DNA of 64,000 nt from Closterium sp. NIES-65 (GCA_948144175.1 CANXME010000203.1:60736-124735), one strand, 5' to 3'; positions 31,137 through 42,171 are shown, counted from the stretch's first letter. The notes: generated from the letters alone by a model not told the origin. Program-made: numbers and translations.

Positions 31137-31970
31137 TGTGAGGGTACGACGGCTGTCAGAACGTTATATAGCTTATGCTGTTGTGTAGGCTATAGTGGGG
31201 TATCCCATAGGGGGTACAACCCAATTAGGGTTTCCTATATGTACTCACTTCATTCATAGTTCATTCATTCTTGTTCTATTCTTCTCATGGTATCGAGCAG
31301 GTTCCCCTGTGGGAACTGCGCCTAGGGCCCACCACTCGATTTTTTTTTCTTGCCCGAAGCGCACTCATCCCGAGTCGCGCCTCGGGCCATTCTCTTACCG
31401 AGCCGCCCTAGCGGCCGACCCTACGATCGCGGCCCCGCCGCCCCTTGATCGCGGCCCCGTCGCCCTTACCTCGCGGCCCCGCCGCCCTTACATCGCGGCC
31501 CCGCCGCCCCTGCTCTCGCGGCCCCGCCGCCCTTTGATCACGGCCCCGCCGCCCCTGCTCTCGCGGCCCCGCCGCCCTTACCTCGCGGCCCCGTCGCCCT
31601 GCTGTCGAGAACGGCTTATGCCAGCTATGCTTGCTTGCCTTAACTTTAGTATGCTATTTCTAGCATAGGATAATTATATGCATGCATGAATTTCTTGATT
31701 TCCTAGGCTAGGTGCTTTCCTATATTTTATTATAGTTATAGCACCGAGCTAGGTTGCGTGCACCGATTTCTGGGCTTTTCGGTTGCCACCAAATCGCCTT
31801 CTACCGAATTCGGAAAGGATGTGTTCGGGACGCTTCCCAACCCTCGGAACCTTCGCGTAACACCTGGTTACGAGTCCTTGTGTCGAGCCTATATAGCCTC
31901 ATGTTGTACCCAGGTGATCATTCAATTCAATTCAAACGCTCTTTTCTGAGCTCGATCCTAGATCCTCACA
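31137..31970 (+). repeat. Gypsy-2 5' LTR, interrupted
   Basis: TGTGAGGGTACGACGGC (31137-31153) continues at 31611 after a copia insertion and ends GATCCTCACA at 31970. It is about 372 bp without the insert and one TSD copy, and is homologous to the Gypsy-1 LTR. Confidence 0.88.
31154..31610 (+). mobile_element. Truncated copia (LTR, PBS, leader) in the Gypsy-2 LTR
   Basis: A plus-strand copia LTR (31154-31288, TGTCAGAACG to TTCTTCTCA) is followed by primer-binding site TGGTATCGAGCAGGTTCC (31289-31306). The hairpin GTTCCC(CTGT)GGGAAC, CTAGGGCCCACCAC and a 19-21-bp GC-rich array (31420-31606) come next. Then the LTR of Gypsy-2 resumes. ACGGC lies on both sides (31149-31153, 31611-31615). All coding sequence and the second LTR are gone. 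Confidence 0.85.
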
Positions 31971-32411
31971 CTTGGTAATCAGAGCCTGTTTGCAAGCGAA
32001 GTTTTTCGACCGCTTAAACCTAGCTTTTAAAACCGTGGGGGCGACGACGGAAAGCGCCGATTTCGGGTATGTAAACCAGTTCCGCGTTATTTTCTAACAT
32101 CCCTCTCGAACCGGTTTTCGATCACTCCTCAGGTCCAGTGGCGAAAAAGTTGGAATTTCGACCGTCAGATCGATTCGAATCTCAACGGCCCTGAGAATTT
32201 CGCCCAAAAAAGTTGGAATTTGGAGCGCCAGATTGAATTTCTTCTCAACGGCTGAGATCGGACGCAAATTTCAACTAAGGGAGAAGTACGCAACCTACAG
32301 AATTAGCGCCCGTTATTTCTACAGTTGATTCGACTCACAGTAACATGACCAGCGCCTAGAATTCAATTATTTTCGTCGCACATCTTCCTATAAATCGCCA
32401 AATGGAGGAAA
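31971..32411 (+). promoter_or_regulatory. Gypsy-2 primer-binding site and leader
   Basis: TTGGTAATCAGAGCC, two bases after the LTR, resembles the tRNA-iMet complement TGGTATCAGAGCC with one inserted A. The remaining leader to 32411 has no ORF of note. Confidence 0.78.
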
Positions 32412-33791
32412 ATGGTGATAATTCTGTACGAAAAAATTACGGAGTTACACACCGGCTTGGACCAGACACGAGCGGCACTCCAGCAAATAGAGGAGCTTCT
32501 CGCGAATCAGTCGGCAGCCGCCATAGCAGCAGCAAACGCAGCAGCGACGGCAGCATCAGCAGCAGCGACACCGACACTTCACCCAGCAACAGCGGTAGTG
32601 GCTATGGTGAATCTTAAGGCGGCACTTCCAAGGGAACCGGAGATGTTCGATCCGAATGCTAGAGACACCGATGCCCGTCGATTCATTGCGACCCTCAAAA
32701 TTTACTTCGAGGCCATTGGCTGTACGACCCCGACACATCATGCAATGTGGATTCGGCTCGCAGCGACACCGTTATGAGGCACGGCGCTTGAGTGGACTTA
32801 CAATAACAACAAGGTCTGAGGCGAGGGGTCATGGACGCAGTTTTGGGAAGCTTTAATTCAACGTTTCGAACCAATCAACTCCAGCTACATGGCGCGGCAG
32901 CAGATTCATCGGCATAAACAGTTTGGCAGTGTAACATAGTACTCGCAGTAGATGGAGAGCCTCTTCAACTGAATAACGGACCTGACCGAAGGGGAAAAAA
33001 TCCAAGCGTATACTGAGGGGCTAAAAATGGAAGTTCGCCGACAGGTGATTGCCACGAACTACAACTACTACCGCGACATGGTGTGTGCAGCAGAGAGATT
33101 CGATGCGCTGACACGAGGTCAACCTGAGATACGACGCCACGTGCCAAACCGATCATTTGGCATGAAGCAATCGGCACCACCCACGACTGCCGACCCGATG
33201 GATATCGACAAGATCGACGCGAAGCAGCGGCCGACAAAATATGAGAAGTGCGAATTTTGCGGCGCAGCAGGACATCGACTTTTGGCGTGTTGGAAAATGA
33301 AGAAGGCACAAGCAAAGCTACATGGCAACAACGGTGCGACATCCACGATGGCGAAAAAAGGAGGACACCATGGCGCGAATTTAAAACACCACGACCGGCC
33401 GGCAACAGAGAAAATTGCTGAGACAAATGGAGGCTCCACGAAACAAGACTCTGCACTGACAGGAAAACTCCAGCCGAACACCCCCGAGAGTAAGAATATT
33501 CCTTGTCGAGGTTTTCAAGCCTTTAAAAAATTCAGGGGAGATTTCAAGGCCAAGAAAAAGCCTTCAGACATTATTCAGGTACCTAAGGGGTTGGGCAAAC
33601 CACTCCGGAGGGTTGAAAAGGGTCGTGCGTTCCAAGGAGTTGATATTCTCTCCACGCAGCTCAGTGTTAAGGCTCCCAATAGCCCACTAGTGAAGCCGAC
33701 ACAACTGCAAAGGATTAGGGGAAGGCCCGAGGCCCAAACGAAGCTGAATCGGTCTCGGATAAATCCTTCTAACCCAGCTCAGTTGAACTGA
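32412..33791 (+). pseudogene. Gypsy-2 gag
   Basis: It starts MVIILYEKITELHTGLDQTR (coiled-coil-like), followed by an Ala-rich stretch and capsid blocks FDPNARDTDARRFIATLKI and MWIRLAATPL. Stops follow (32775, 32817, 32935, 32948 and 32970 regions). It then runs open from LTEGEKIQAYTEGLKMEVRR through the zinc knuckle CEFCGAAGHRLLAC to SRINPSNPAQLN. Gag forms the particle and binds RNA. The stops in VT-stop-YSQ-stop-MESLF are TAG where Gln would suit the family. Confidence 0.86.
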
Positions 33792-34242
33792 TATGGAGTC
33801 AGCAGCTTCGAGCGCAGAACCGAGGGATGATCTATTCGACATACCTTACGATTCTATAAGCGAGACCATCTACGGTTACCCGGAGCAGCAACAACCACTA
33901 CTACTCGAGGTGATCTGCAACGGGCGATACCTCCAGGCACTGGTGGACAGCGGTGCGTCTCACTCAGTGTGCGACCATGGGACGTTGGACAAAATTGGAG
34001 AATTCAGAGGAGACCAAGTTCATGGCAACGATGGTGGATGGTACGTGACTTCCCATCCACGGCGAAGCATCACTGCAGCTGCACATAGGGGCCCTGAAGT
34101 GGAAGCCGACGTTGCCGATCACGAACATCAAGGGATCACATTTCATCTTGGGGCGAGATTTCTTGAAGCAGTTCAACCCTGAGATCGATGGGGTCAAGAG
34201 GAAGGTGTGCATCTACAACAGCGAGAAGCGGATAGCACTATG
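33792..34242 (+). pseudogene. Gypsy-2 aspartic protease
   Basis: The active site is LQALVDSGASHSVCD (DSGA) within 33930-33980. A frameshift near 34010 follows, after which the other frame reads MATMVDGT-like sequence. The region is cut at CTATG (34238-34242) by Copia-C. Confidence 0.85.
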
Positions 34243-34366
34243 TGACGAGAAATGAGAATGAATGCATTGAGCAGAGAGGAGAGTACAAGTAGGAAACCCT
34301 AAAGTGTTGTACCCCATATTGTCTACCCCACTACAGTCTACACAGACTATAGCATATATGCTGACA
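34243..34366 (-). repeat. Copia-C 3' LTR (124 bp)
   Basis: TGACGAGAAATGAG to ATATGCTGACA, preceded by TSD CTATG. Confidence 0.92.
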
Positions 34367-34391
34367 CACCCCCATAGGCAAACTGGGGGAG
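34367..34391 (-). promoter_or_regulatory. Copia-C polypurine tract with hairpin
   Basis: The sense strand ends CCTATGGGGGTG at the LTR border. CCCCCAG upstream can pair with it. Confidence 0.72.
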
Positions 34392-34565
34392 AAGAAGGAG
34401 TCAAAAGACCAGTCAAGCGAAACAAAGCAAGCTCATGGTGGATCGCTATGTCACCACACAGTCCGAGCACAAGAGCAAGGCCACAAGGCCTGTTCACATG
34501 CAAGATCATATATATAAAGGTAAACAAGCAAGTGCAGGTATAGAAAGATCACGGTACAAGCAAGG

Positions 34566-34933
34566 TCAAGAAGTGAGCAAGTGAGGCCAAGTAGGCACAA
34601 GACCTAGCATAGTACAGAAGCGCTGATGAAAACAAGGCGGAAGGGCCTTGGTGAAGATATCAGCAGTGTTGGCCTCAGAGGCCACGTAGGTGAGGCGGAG
34701 CTGACCACACTGCTGCAGCTCACGAGCCAGGAAGTAGCGGAGAGCAATGTGCTTCGTTCTGTGCTCCCGACACAAGGCCAGCATGGCCTTGTTGTCTACG
34801 TACAGAACTGGAGGAGAACGAGGCGGCTCTCCTAGGTCAGGGAGCAGGTAGGTGAGCCAGCTCCTGTGCAGCCATGGCCCTTCCGTAGATCTCAGCCTCA
34901 CAGCTCGAGCTGAGAACAGAAGACGAGCGGGTA
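34566..34933 (-). pseudogene. Copia-C RNase H, C-terminal part
   Basis: It reads WLTYLLPDLGEPPRSPPVLY, YVDNKAMLALCREHRTKHIA, RYFLARELQQCGQLRL and ANTADIFTKALPP, ending at TGA. The first part is out of frame because of a small deletion near 34860 (AAQELR lost). It joins 42330 after removal of Copia-D. Confidence 0.87.
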
Positions 34934-35068
34934 TGTTGAGATAGAGGCGAGGAATGAGTGCACTATGAAATGAAACAAGTACAAGTACCAACCCTAATTG
35001 CGTTGTACCCCCTATGGGCTACCCCACTACAGCCTAAATATATGCATCAGTAATATAATCATCTGACA
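34934..35068 (-). repeat. Copia-D 3' LTR (135 bp)
   Basis: TGTTGAGATAGAGG to ATCATCTGACA. Confidence 0.94.
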
Positions 35069-35093
35069 CACCCCCATAGGCAAAGTGGGGGAG
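35069..35093 (-). promoter_or_regulatory. Copia-D polypurine tract with hairpin
   Basis: The sense strand ends CCTATGGGGGTG at the LTR, pairing with CCCCCAC upstream. An (AAGC)n microsatellite lies nearby at about 35116-35142. Confidence 0.75.
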
Positions 35094-35288
35094 AGCAAGG
35101 GGTCACAAGACCAGTCAAGCAAAGCAAAGCAAAGCAAAGCAAGCTCAGGGTGGATCTCAAGGATACCACACAAATTCCGAGCACAAGATCAAGGCCACAA
35201 GGCCAGTTCACATGCAGCAGAGCATATATATATAACAGCGCTAAACAAGCAAGAGCAAGGATATATATATGCAGCAGTACAAGCAAGG

Positions 35289-37105
35289 TCAAGAGGTAAG
35301 CAAGTGAGGCCCAGTGGGCACAAGGCCTAGCAAAGTGCAAAAGCGCTGATGGTCACGAGGCGGAAGTGCCTTGGTGAACACATCAGCAGTGTTGGCCTCA
35401 GTGGCCACGAAACGCAGGCGAGGCTGACCACGCTGCTGCAGCTCTCGAGCAAGGAAGTAGCGCAGAGCAATGTGCTTCGTCCTGTGCTCCAGTCTGTGCT
35501 CCTCACACAAGGCAATGGTTGCCTTGTTGTCGACGTAGAGCACTGGAGGAGAACGAGGCCGCTCTCCAAGGTCAGTTAGCAGGTAGGTGAGCCAGCAAAG
35601 CTCCTGGGCAGCCATGGCCGTGGCGTAGATCTCAGCCTCACAGCTGGAGCTGAGAACCGAAGAAGAGCGAGTAGAGCGCCAAGAGACAGAGCCAGAGCCA
35701 AGACTGAAGGTGTAACCCTGAGACGACCTCAAAGTAGCCTGGTCGTCAGCCCAAGAAGCGTCTGAGTGCCCGGTGAGCACAGGCCGCTCACGCCCTCCAA
35801 GCACTAGCCCCATGCCCGACGTACTGCACAAGTAGCGCAACACCCTCTTAGCTGCATCCATGTGCTCCTTCCGGTGACGGCCGGGAGCAACATAGCGTGC
35901 TAAGATGCTGAGAGGGTATGCGAGGTCAGGTCGAGTGCAAGTCATCAGGTACATGAGGCAGCCCACAAGCTCTGGATACGGACCACTCGACTCTACGGAC
36001 TCATCCGAAGGCAGAGCTGAGAGCGAGTGTCCCGTAGGCAGAGGAGTGGACTGAGGCGAGGAGTACGTGAAGCCGAAGCGCTGAAGGACCTGCTGCACCA
36101 TGTGTGACTGAGTCAGGGTAATGGTGCGGCGTGCTCTGTCCCGGGTGATCCGCAAGCCAAGATAGCTTGTCAGTTCACCCAGGTCTGTGCACGTGTGTCT
36201 CTTCTGCAGCTCGGACTTCACGTGGGCGAGTGCGGCAGTGTCCGCAGTGGCAAAGACCAAGTTGTCGACGTACACGAGGATGTAGAACGGTGGCAGCGAG
36301 GTGTCGGTGCGCAGAAACAGCGACGGGTCAGCAGTAGAAGGAGCAAACCCAAGAGCCGCAAGTGTAGTCCTCAGTGTGTCGTGCCACTCACGCGGCGCCT
36401 GGCGGAGACCGTAGACTGGCCGCTGGAGGCTCCACTGGGTACCAGGAGGGAACGACCCAGTGAAGCCAGGAGGGCGGCGCAGCCAGATCTCCTCGTGCAG
36501 GCGGCCCTGCAGGAAAGCAGTGCTGAAGTCAAGAGAGTGTAGCTCGTAGTCACGCTGAGCAGCGACGTGCAGTAGAACCCGAAGAGTGGTCATCTTCGGG
36601 GTCGGGGAGAAGGTCTGAAAGAAGTCAACTCCCTGTCGCTGACTGAAGCCACGAGCCACGTAGCGCGCCTTGAAGACAGGCGGAGAACCCGGCGGCCACT
36701 TCACCCTGAAGATCCACATGCCACTGACGATGTTCGCCCCAGGAGGGGGGACAGCGTCAACGTAGGTGCCTGTGGACTTCCAGGAAGCCATCTCTGCGTC
36801 CATGGCTGACTGCCACTGAGAGGAGTAGGGACCGGCCATCGCCTCTGCGTAAGAGTGTGGGGTCGGGATGTCTAGAGCATCCGGGTCTCCCTCAGGGGCA
36901 ACAAGCATGGACACGAGATGGGGCAAAGCGGCGGCAAAGCACTGGAACTCCTCCTGCCTGTCCTCAAGGACGTCCGTGCCAAGAGCACAGTCACCCCCGA
37001 CGGACGGAGGACAGGCAGACGCAGACGCAGACTCAGCAGACTCAGCAACAAGACTGGCAGCGTAGTCCAGACGACACGCAGCAGCAAAGTCGACCAGCTC
37101 AGCAA
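35289..37105 (-). pseudogene. Copia-D reverse transcriptase-RNase H
   Basis: A 545-codon open stretch (35289-36926), extended in frame to about 37105, is the longest intact RT-RNase H here. RT motifs are WIFRVKWPPGSPPVF, ARYVARGFSQRQGVDFF, HSLDFSTAFLQGRLHEEIW and VYGLRQAPREWHDTL. The catalytic box is LVYVDNLVFATAD, with Asn replacing the second Asp. RNase H residues are present: GHSDASWADD, SSCEAEIYAT, YVDNKATIAL, ANTADVFTKAL. It ends at TGA 35289-35291. Confidence 0.93.
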
Positions 37106-38972
37106 CTAGGGAGACGCAGCAGCGGACTCAAAGGAAGGGTCAGTGACAAGAGTAGCAAGAAGACGCGTGACAGTAGGACTGGCAGCACGGTGAGAGTCCG
37201 ACTCCGGGTCGGCAAGAGTAGGAAGAGAAGACTGAGGAGGAGAAGGCAAAGGGGCACGCAGAGGAGCAGTGGACGGACGCAGAGACATCTGGTGCGTGCC
37301 AGGGACAGGAGGAGGACGCTGACGCGAAGCGCAACCACTAGTGCGAGCAGCTCGGACTGGCGACACAGGGCGGGACGCAGGCTCACGACGCTCAGCAAGA
37401 CCTCCAGTAGGACCAGCGTAGGGAGAAGGAGAAGGCAGAGGAGAGGCGGGCTGTAACTGTGACTGTGACGGGACAGGCTGCGGACACTCTACGGGAGGAG
37501 AAGGACCAGTGGAAGGCGGGAGACCAAGAACCTGCTGAAGGAGCGGAACGAAGTACGGCCGAGGCCGCGCAGCACCGCGAGAGACAGCAGGGACAGCACC
37601 AACACCTCCAGAGGCAGCACCAGCACCAGTAGCAGCTCCAACTCCAGAGGCACCCCCGGTCCCGGCAGCTCCAGTACCCTGAGTACGAGCACCTCCGGGA
37701 CCCGTGGTACCAGCTCCCTCGGCAACAACGGAACCTCCAGCACCCGCAGTACCCCCGGCTCCAGCAGCTCGCCTCCAGCGCCGGGCAAACCACTCACGCA
37801 GCTCCAGAGGAGAGAGCGGCTCGCGGCGCGAAGAACGGTCTGGAGAACCACCAGGAACAGAAGCAGTAGGCGCAGCACTCCCAGACGTAGAGCCCCCAGG
37901 CTCAGCACCCCCAGGCACAGCACCCCCAGGCTCAGCACCCCCACGCTCAGCACCCCCAGTCACAGCACCCCCAGGCTCAGTACCCCCAGGCTCAGCACCC
38001 CCAGGCTCAGCACCCCCAGTCGCAGCACCCCCAAGCTCAGTACCCCCAGGCTCAGCACCCCCAGTCTCAGCACCCCCAGTCTCAGCACCCCCAGGCTCAG
38101 CACCCCCAGTCTCCGCACCCCCAGTCTCAGCACCCCGAGGCTCCGCACCCGCAGCAGCACCAGAGTCACCAGTGACCTCGACAGGCTCGACCGCGTCTAC
38201 CTGAGACACACCTGAAGGGGCAGGACCCTGAGGGGGGAGGGGGTCTACCGGGGGGGGACCTGGGACCAGGAAGAGGGGCGGGGGGGGGGAGGGACGGAGT
38301 GCGGTAGGGGAAGAGCCGGTAGAAGGGAACCGACTCGTCGAACGTGACGTCCTGGGAGGACAGAACACGACGAGAGGTGGGGTGGTAAAACTGCCACCCA
38401 GGTGCGTCAGGGGGGAAACCCAGGAAGACGCAAGGAGCAGCACGAGGGGACAGCTTGTCCGCAGACAAGTCGCGGACAAACGCCCGAGATCCCCAGACAC
38501 GGAACGCCGACGCATCGCCAACCTTCCTCGTCCACAGCAAAGCTGGGGAGGTCTCCGTTCTGGAGACCCTGGGCTGAAGGTTGATCTGATGTGCGGCGTA
38601 CCTCACCGCAAACGGCCACAGAAAATGGGGGGCAGCCGCATGCACCATGGACGTACGGGCGACGTCCATGACAATGCCGATGCGGCGCTCAGCAATCCCA
38701 TTCTGCTGTGGAGAGTCCGGAAGCGTGAAGGTCTGGCGGATGCCTCGTGCCTGACAGTAGGCTCACAGAAGGCCGGAGGAGAACTCTCCGCCTCTGTCCG
38801 AGTGCAGACGCAAAACAGGAAAGTCCGAGCCGAAGCTCCGCCTGAGCTGGAGACGAGCCGCGCGGATCCAGTCGATCAACACCTCAGTGACCTCACCCTT
38901 GCTGCGCAAGGGGAAGACTGTGGTGTAACGCGAGTAGTCGTCAACCACCAGCAGGAAGTAGCGCTCGTGACC
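37106..38972 (-). pseudogene. Copia-D integrase core, C-terminal domain and GGAEP spacer
   Basis: After TAG at 38973 the frame continues GHERYFLLVVDDYSRYTTVF, LRLHSDRGGEFSSGLL, TGA (38763), SPQQNGIAERRIGIVMD and VWGSRAFVRDLSADKLSPR. The integrase Asp/Asp/Glu are intact. A shift in the G run near 38281-38290 changes frame. The spacer (37950-38140) is a regular GGAETGGAEPGGAE array with 15-bp unit. It is followed by LSPLELREWFARRWRRAAG and PYFVPLLQQVLGLPPSTGP. A one-base loss near 37108 breaks the link to RT. Confidence 0.9.
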
Positions 38973-41282
38973 CTATCCACGGACGCGGGCTGGGCCCCAC
39001 ACGTCCATGTGAAGCGTCTGCATCGGGGCCTCCGTCGGAGGAAACGGGGAGGAGTGAGGGGTAGCCCGCAGTCGACCCTCGACACAGGGGACACAGGGAG
39101 GGCCAGGCCCCGGAGGAAGGGGAGGGAGGGACCGGGGAAGGCCAGAGACAAGAAGGCGAGAGGCCATGCCCCGGAGACGAGGCAGGGAGGGGTGACCCAT
39201 CCTGTGGTGCCACAGGAGGGTCTCGTGGGATAGGAGGCGACACGAGCAGGGGGCAGACTCAGGACCAGACCTGGACGCTGCAGCAAACACCTGACCCGAC
39301 GCAGCTACCTGACCAGACGCAGGAGGAGGAGACGGAACAGTGAGTGTGTACAGGCTCGACCCCGGCCCACGTGTGAACGTGGTCAAGTGTCGACCCGTGT
39401 CCGCGTCCGTGCAGTGGGTGTCCCGTCGGCGTGCAGGGGTGAACTGGTCGACCCCTGCATCCTGTAGGTCAGCACCCGCCACCAAGTTCGTAGAGAACGA
39501 GGGGAGGTAGAGACCGGACAGGGCGCCAGACGGGACCGCAGGGCACGGCAGAACAGTGGAGTAGCGAGCCAGAACAGGACCCCCAGAGGGGTCCGCCAGG
39601 GAGACCGCCACTGGCCGACTAAGCGGCGTGAGTGTGGTGCGGTCTCGAAAGAAGGAGCGAGACGCCCCTGAGTCAAGAGTGAAGGTGAGAGAGGGCGGAG
39701 CCGACGCAGTACCTGAGAGAGCAGACTCACCAGCACCTGAGGACACAGACTCACTGGCACCTAGAGCGACAGCCTCACCAGCACCTGGAGCAGCAGCCTC
39801 AACAGCACCTAGAGCCGCAGTACCAATGCCCGAGTCGGGCGGGAAACACCGGTAACTATCACCCTCCTCACTAATAGTCACAGCATACATGGCAGCAAGA
39901 ATAGCATCAAAGTCAAGATCAAAGATAGCTACTCCTGCCCTAGACAGCTGGTCCCAGCGAGGGATCTCAGAGGCGTCAGGAAACTGGCGGCGCCAAGCGT
40001 CAGTCAGGCGGCCGAAGCAGCGCTGGGCGGGGTGTGGACCACCACACGGCTCACCCGCACGGTCGCCCGTGCGCAAGACGTAGGTGCACGGACCAGTACC
40101 CCCACCCCTCTGACGTGCAGCGTACCACTCACGGAGCTGCTGCGGGGAGAGGGTCTCCTGACCAAGCTGCTGCCGCTGCTGTTGGCGCTGACCGCCACCG
40201 GAGCCACTCCTCTGCGACGAGCCACGACCTCCTCCGCCGCCTCCTCCGCCGCCGCCGCCACCACCTCCGCTGCCACCGCCACTCCCACCGTCGCTGCCGC
40301 CACCGCCGCCTCCGCCTCCACTCCGACCACCACCGCTGCTGCCACCCCCGCCTCCTCTGCCACCGCTGACACCTCCACTCCCGACACCACTCCCGCTACC
40401 ACCCCCACCTCCTCCGCTGCCTCCACCGCCGCTCCCACCGCCCCCGCCGCCTCCACCACCGCTCCTGCCCCCTTTGCCCTTGCCAGAGCGACGTCTCCCA
40501 CTGGGGGCAGACGCCGCACCGACCGACTCAAAACCAACTAGGTCGGCCGTAGCAGCAGAGGCGACAGAGGGCAGGAGGGGGGAGGGGGAACACCCCTCAA
40601 AGATGGGGGTGCGCGGGTCACCACGAGAGGCCCCTACAGCGAGAATGCTCTTCTCGGCTGCTAGGAGGGACTTCTCGAGGATGTTAACAGTGAGAGTGGT
40701 GGGGCAGACTGAGAGTAAGTCGTCCCTGACTCCGCGGAGGGAGTCAGGGAGGCGGGTGACAATGTAGTAGAGAGTGAAGTATTGGGGGGGGGGGGGGTTC
40801 TTGGCGCAGAACTCAGCAGGAAGCGCAGCGCGGAAGCGAGCGTCACTAGTGCGCAGGTGGGTAATGAGGTCGGCGACTGTGGCAAAAGAAGCAAGGTTGG
40901 GAAAGAGGTACGGTAGCATGAGGCGGCTCAGTGCAGCAGTGGCAGGGGTGGAGTAGCGTGCAATAACGGCGTCGTACAAGGTCTGAGCACTCTTGTACGA
41001 CCCAAAGTGTGCACACTCAGAGGGAGGGAGGTGGGGACGCACAGCAAGACGTGCAGCAGCATCGCGTGTGGCCCACTGTGAGCGAACAGTGGCATCTCTC
41101 AGTGAAGTGAGATCAAAGAGAGAGAGGCCGTCAGCTCTGTCGCACTGTAGGAAAAGCAGCAGGTCGTCTACCCACACGTCAAAGTCGATGGCTCTGCCCT
41201 CAGCGTCGAAGGTGAGGACACTGGGGGTAGCCATGACAGCAGTAGGGTGAGGGCAGTGCGCAGAGTAAAGCTCAGTGCTCAC
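38973..41282 (-). CDS. Copia-D gag-protease-preintegrase ORF (769 codons)
   Basis: The likely start is MATPSVLTFDAEGRAIDFDV at 41234, conserved in all copies, although the frame is open to 41282. Domains in order: capsid (WVDDLLLFLQCDRADGLSLF; LPYLFPNLASF), a Gly/Ser-rich stretch of about 100 residues, ETLSPQQLREWYAARQ, a C-X13-C-X3-H-X4-C cluster (CTYVLRTGDRAGEPC, H, C), protease FTLDSGASRSFFRDRTTLTP, and the pre-integrase module WHHRMGHPSLPRL with CVPC. It ends at TAG after GPARVRG, where Copia-B and C have Gln. A tract of 14 C keeps the frame near 40795. Confidence 0.92.
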   Translation of the reverse strand: MSTELYSAHCPHPTAVMATPSVLTFDAEGRAIDFDVWVDDLLLFLQCDRADGLSLFDLTSLRDATVRSQWATRDAAARLAVRPHLPPSECAHFGSYKSAQTLYDAVIARYSTPATAALSRLMLPYLFPNLASFATVADLITHLRTSDARFRAALPAEFCAKNPPPPQYFTLYYIVTRLPDSLRGVRDDLLSVCPTTLTVNILEKSLLAAEKSILAVGASRGDPRTPIFEGCSPSPLLPSVASAATADLVGFESVGAASAPSGRRRSGKGKGGRSGGGGGGGGGSGGGGSGGGGGGSGSGVGSGGVSGGRGGGGGSSGGGRSGGGGGGGGSDGGSGGGSGGGGGGGGGGGGGGRGSSQRSGSGGGQRQQQRQQLGQETLSPQQLREWYAARQRGGGTGPCTYVLRTGDRAGEPCGGPHPAQRCFGRLTDAWRRQFPDASEIPRWDQLSRAGVAIFDLDFDAILAAMYAVTISEEGDSYRCFPPDSGIGTAALGAVEAAAPGAGEAVALGASESVSSGAGESALSGTASAPPSLTFTLDSGASRSFFRDRTTLTPLSRPVAVSLADPSGGPVLARYSTVLPCPAVPSGALSGLYLPSFSTNLVAGADLQDAGVDQFTPARRRDTHCTDADTGRHLTTFTRGPGSSLYTLTVPSPPPASGQVAASGQVFAAASRSGPESAPCSCRLLSHETLLWHHRMGHPSLPRLRGMASRLLVSGLPRSLPPLPPGPGPPCVPCVEGRLRATPHSSPFPPTEAPMQTLHMDVWGPARVRG

Positions 41283-41965
41283 CAGACGGGGCAGTGCAGG
41301 CGGCTGGGGCGGCTCGGGCGGCTCGTGCGGCTCGGGCGGCTCGGGCGGCTCGGCGTCTCGGCTGCTGGGCGGCTCGGGCGGCTCGGCGGCTCGGGCGGCT
41401 CGGGCGGCTTGGCTGCTGGGGCGGCTCGGGTGCTGGGGTGGCTCGGCTGCTGGGGCGGCTCGGCTGCTGGGGCGGCTCGGCTGCTGGGGCGGCTCGGCTG
41501 CTGGGGCGGCGGGGCCGGGAGATGCAGTGGCGGGGCCGCCAGGGATAGCGACGGGGCCGGTAGGTGCAGTGGCGGGGCCGTCAGAGGGGACGGCGGGGCC
41601 GTCAGGTGCAGCGGCGGGGCCGTCAAGTGCAGCGGCGGGGCCGTCTGAAGCAGCAGCGGGGCCGGCAGGTGCAGCGGCGGGGCCGTCAGGTGCAGCGGTG
41701 GGGCCGGAAGGTGCAGCGGCGGGGCCGTCAGGTGCAGCGGCGGGGCCGTCTGAAGCAACGGCGGGGCCGTCAGGTGCAGCGGCGGGGCCGTCTGAAGCAG
41801 CGGCGGGGCCGGCAGAGGGGACGGCGGGGCCGTCAAGTGCAGCGGCGGGGCCGACAGAGGGGATGGCGGGGCCGTTAAGCGTAGCGGAGGGGCCGGTAGA
41901 GGGGACGGCGGGGCCGTCGCAGGTGATCGCGGGGCCGGCAGAGGGGACGGCGAGGTCGCGAGGGT
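41283..41965. repeat. GC-rich minisatellite leader of Copia-D
   Basis: A 9-bp GGCTCGGGC block (41300-41510) is followed by 21-bp units GGGGCCGTCAGGTGCAGCGG to about 41950. It lies in the same place as the leaders of Copia-1, A, B and C. Confidence 0.92.
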
Positions 41966-42171
41966 CAGAGGGGGGCGGCGCGCGACGCGGCGCGGCCGTC
42001 TAGGGGCAGCACGACGAGGCCGCGGAAGTGGCGCGCCAAAAAAAAAGCGGGCGGCTCGACACGATCGGGCCGCCAAAGGAAAAAAAAAGGCCCAGCGCGA
42101 CTCGGGCTAGGGCAGAGCGCGCTCCGGGCAGGACGAAATAGTGGGTGGGCCCTAGGAACAGTTCCCACTAG

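Noticed and set aside
38281..38290. Programmed ribosomal frameshift in Copia-D
   Set aside because: The shift is in a homopolymer G run within a spacer, differs between copies, and has no slippery heptamer plus pseudoknot arrangement that I could see.
40004..40541. Long Ser/Thr/Ala- and Val/Ala-coding frames opposite gag of Copia-D
   Set aside because: Shadows of the Gly/Ser-rich gag segment (GGN codons) in other frames.
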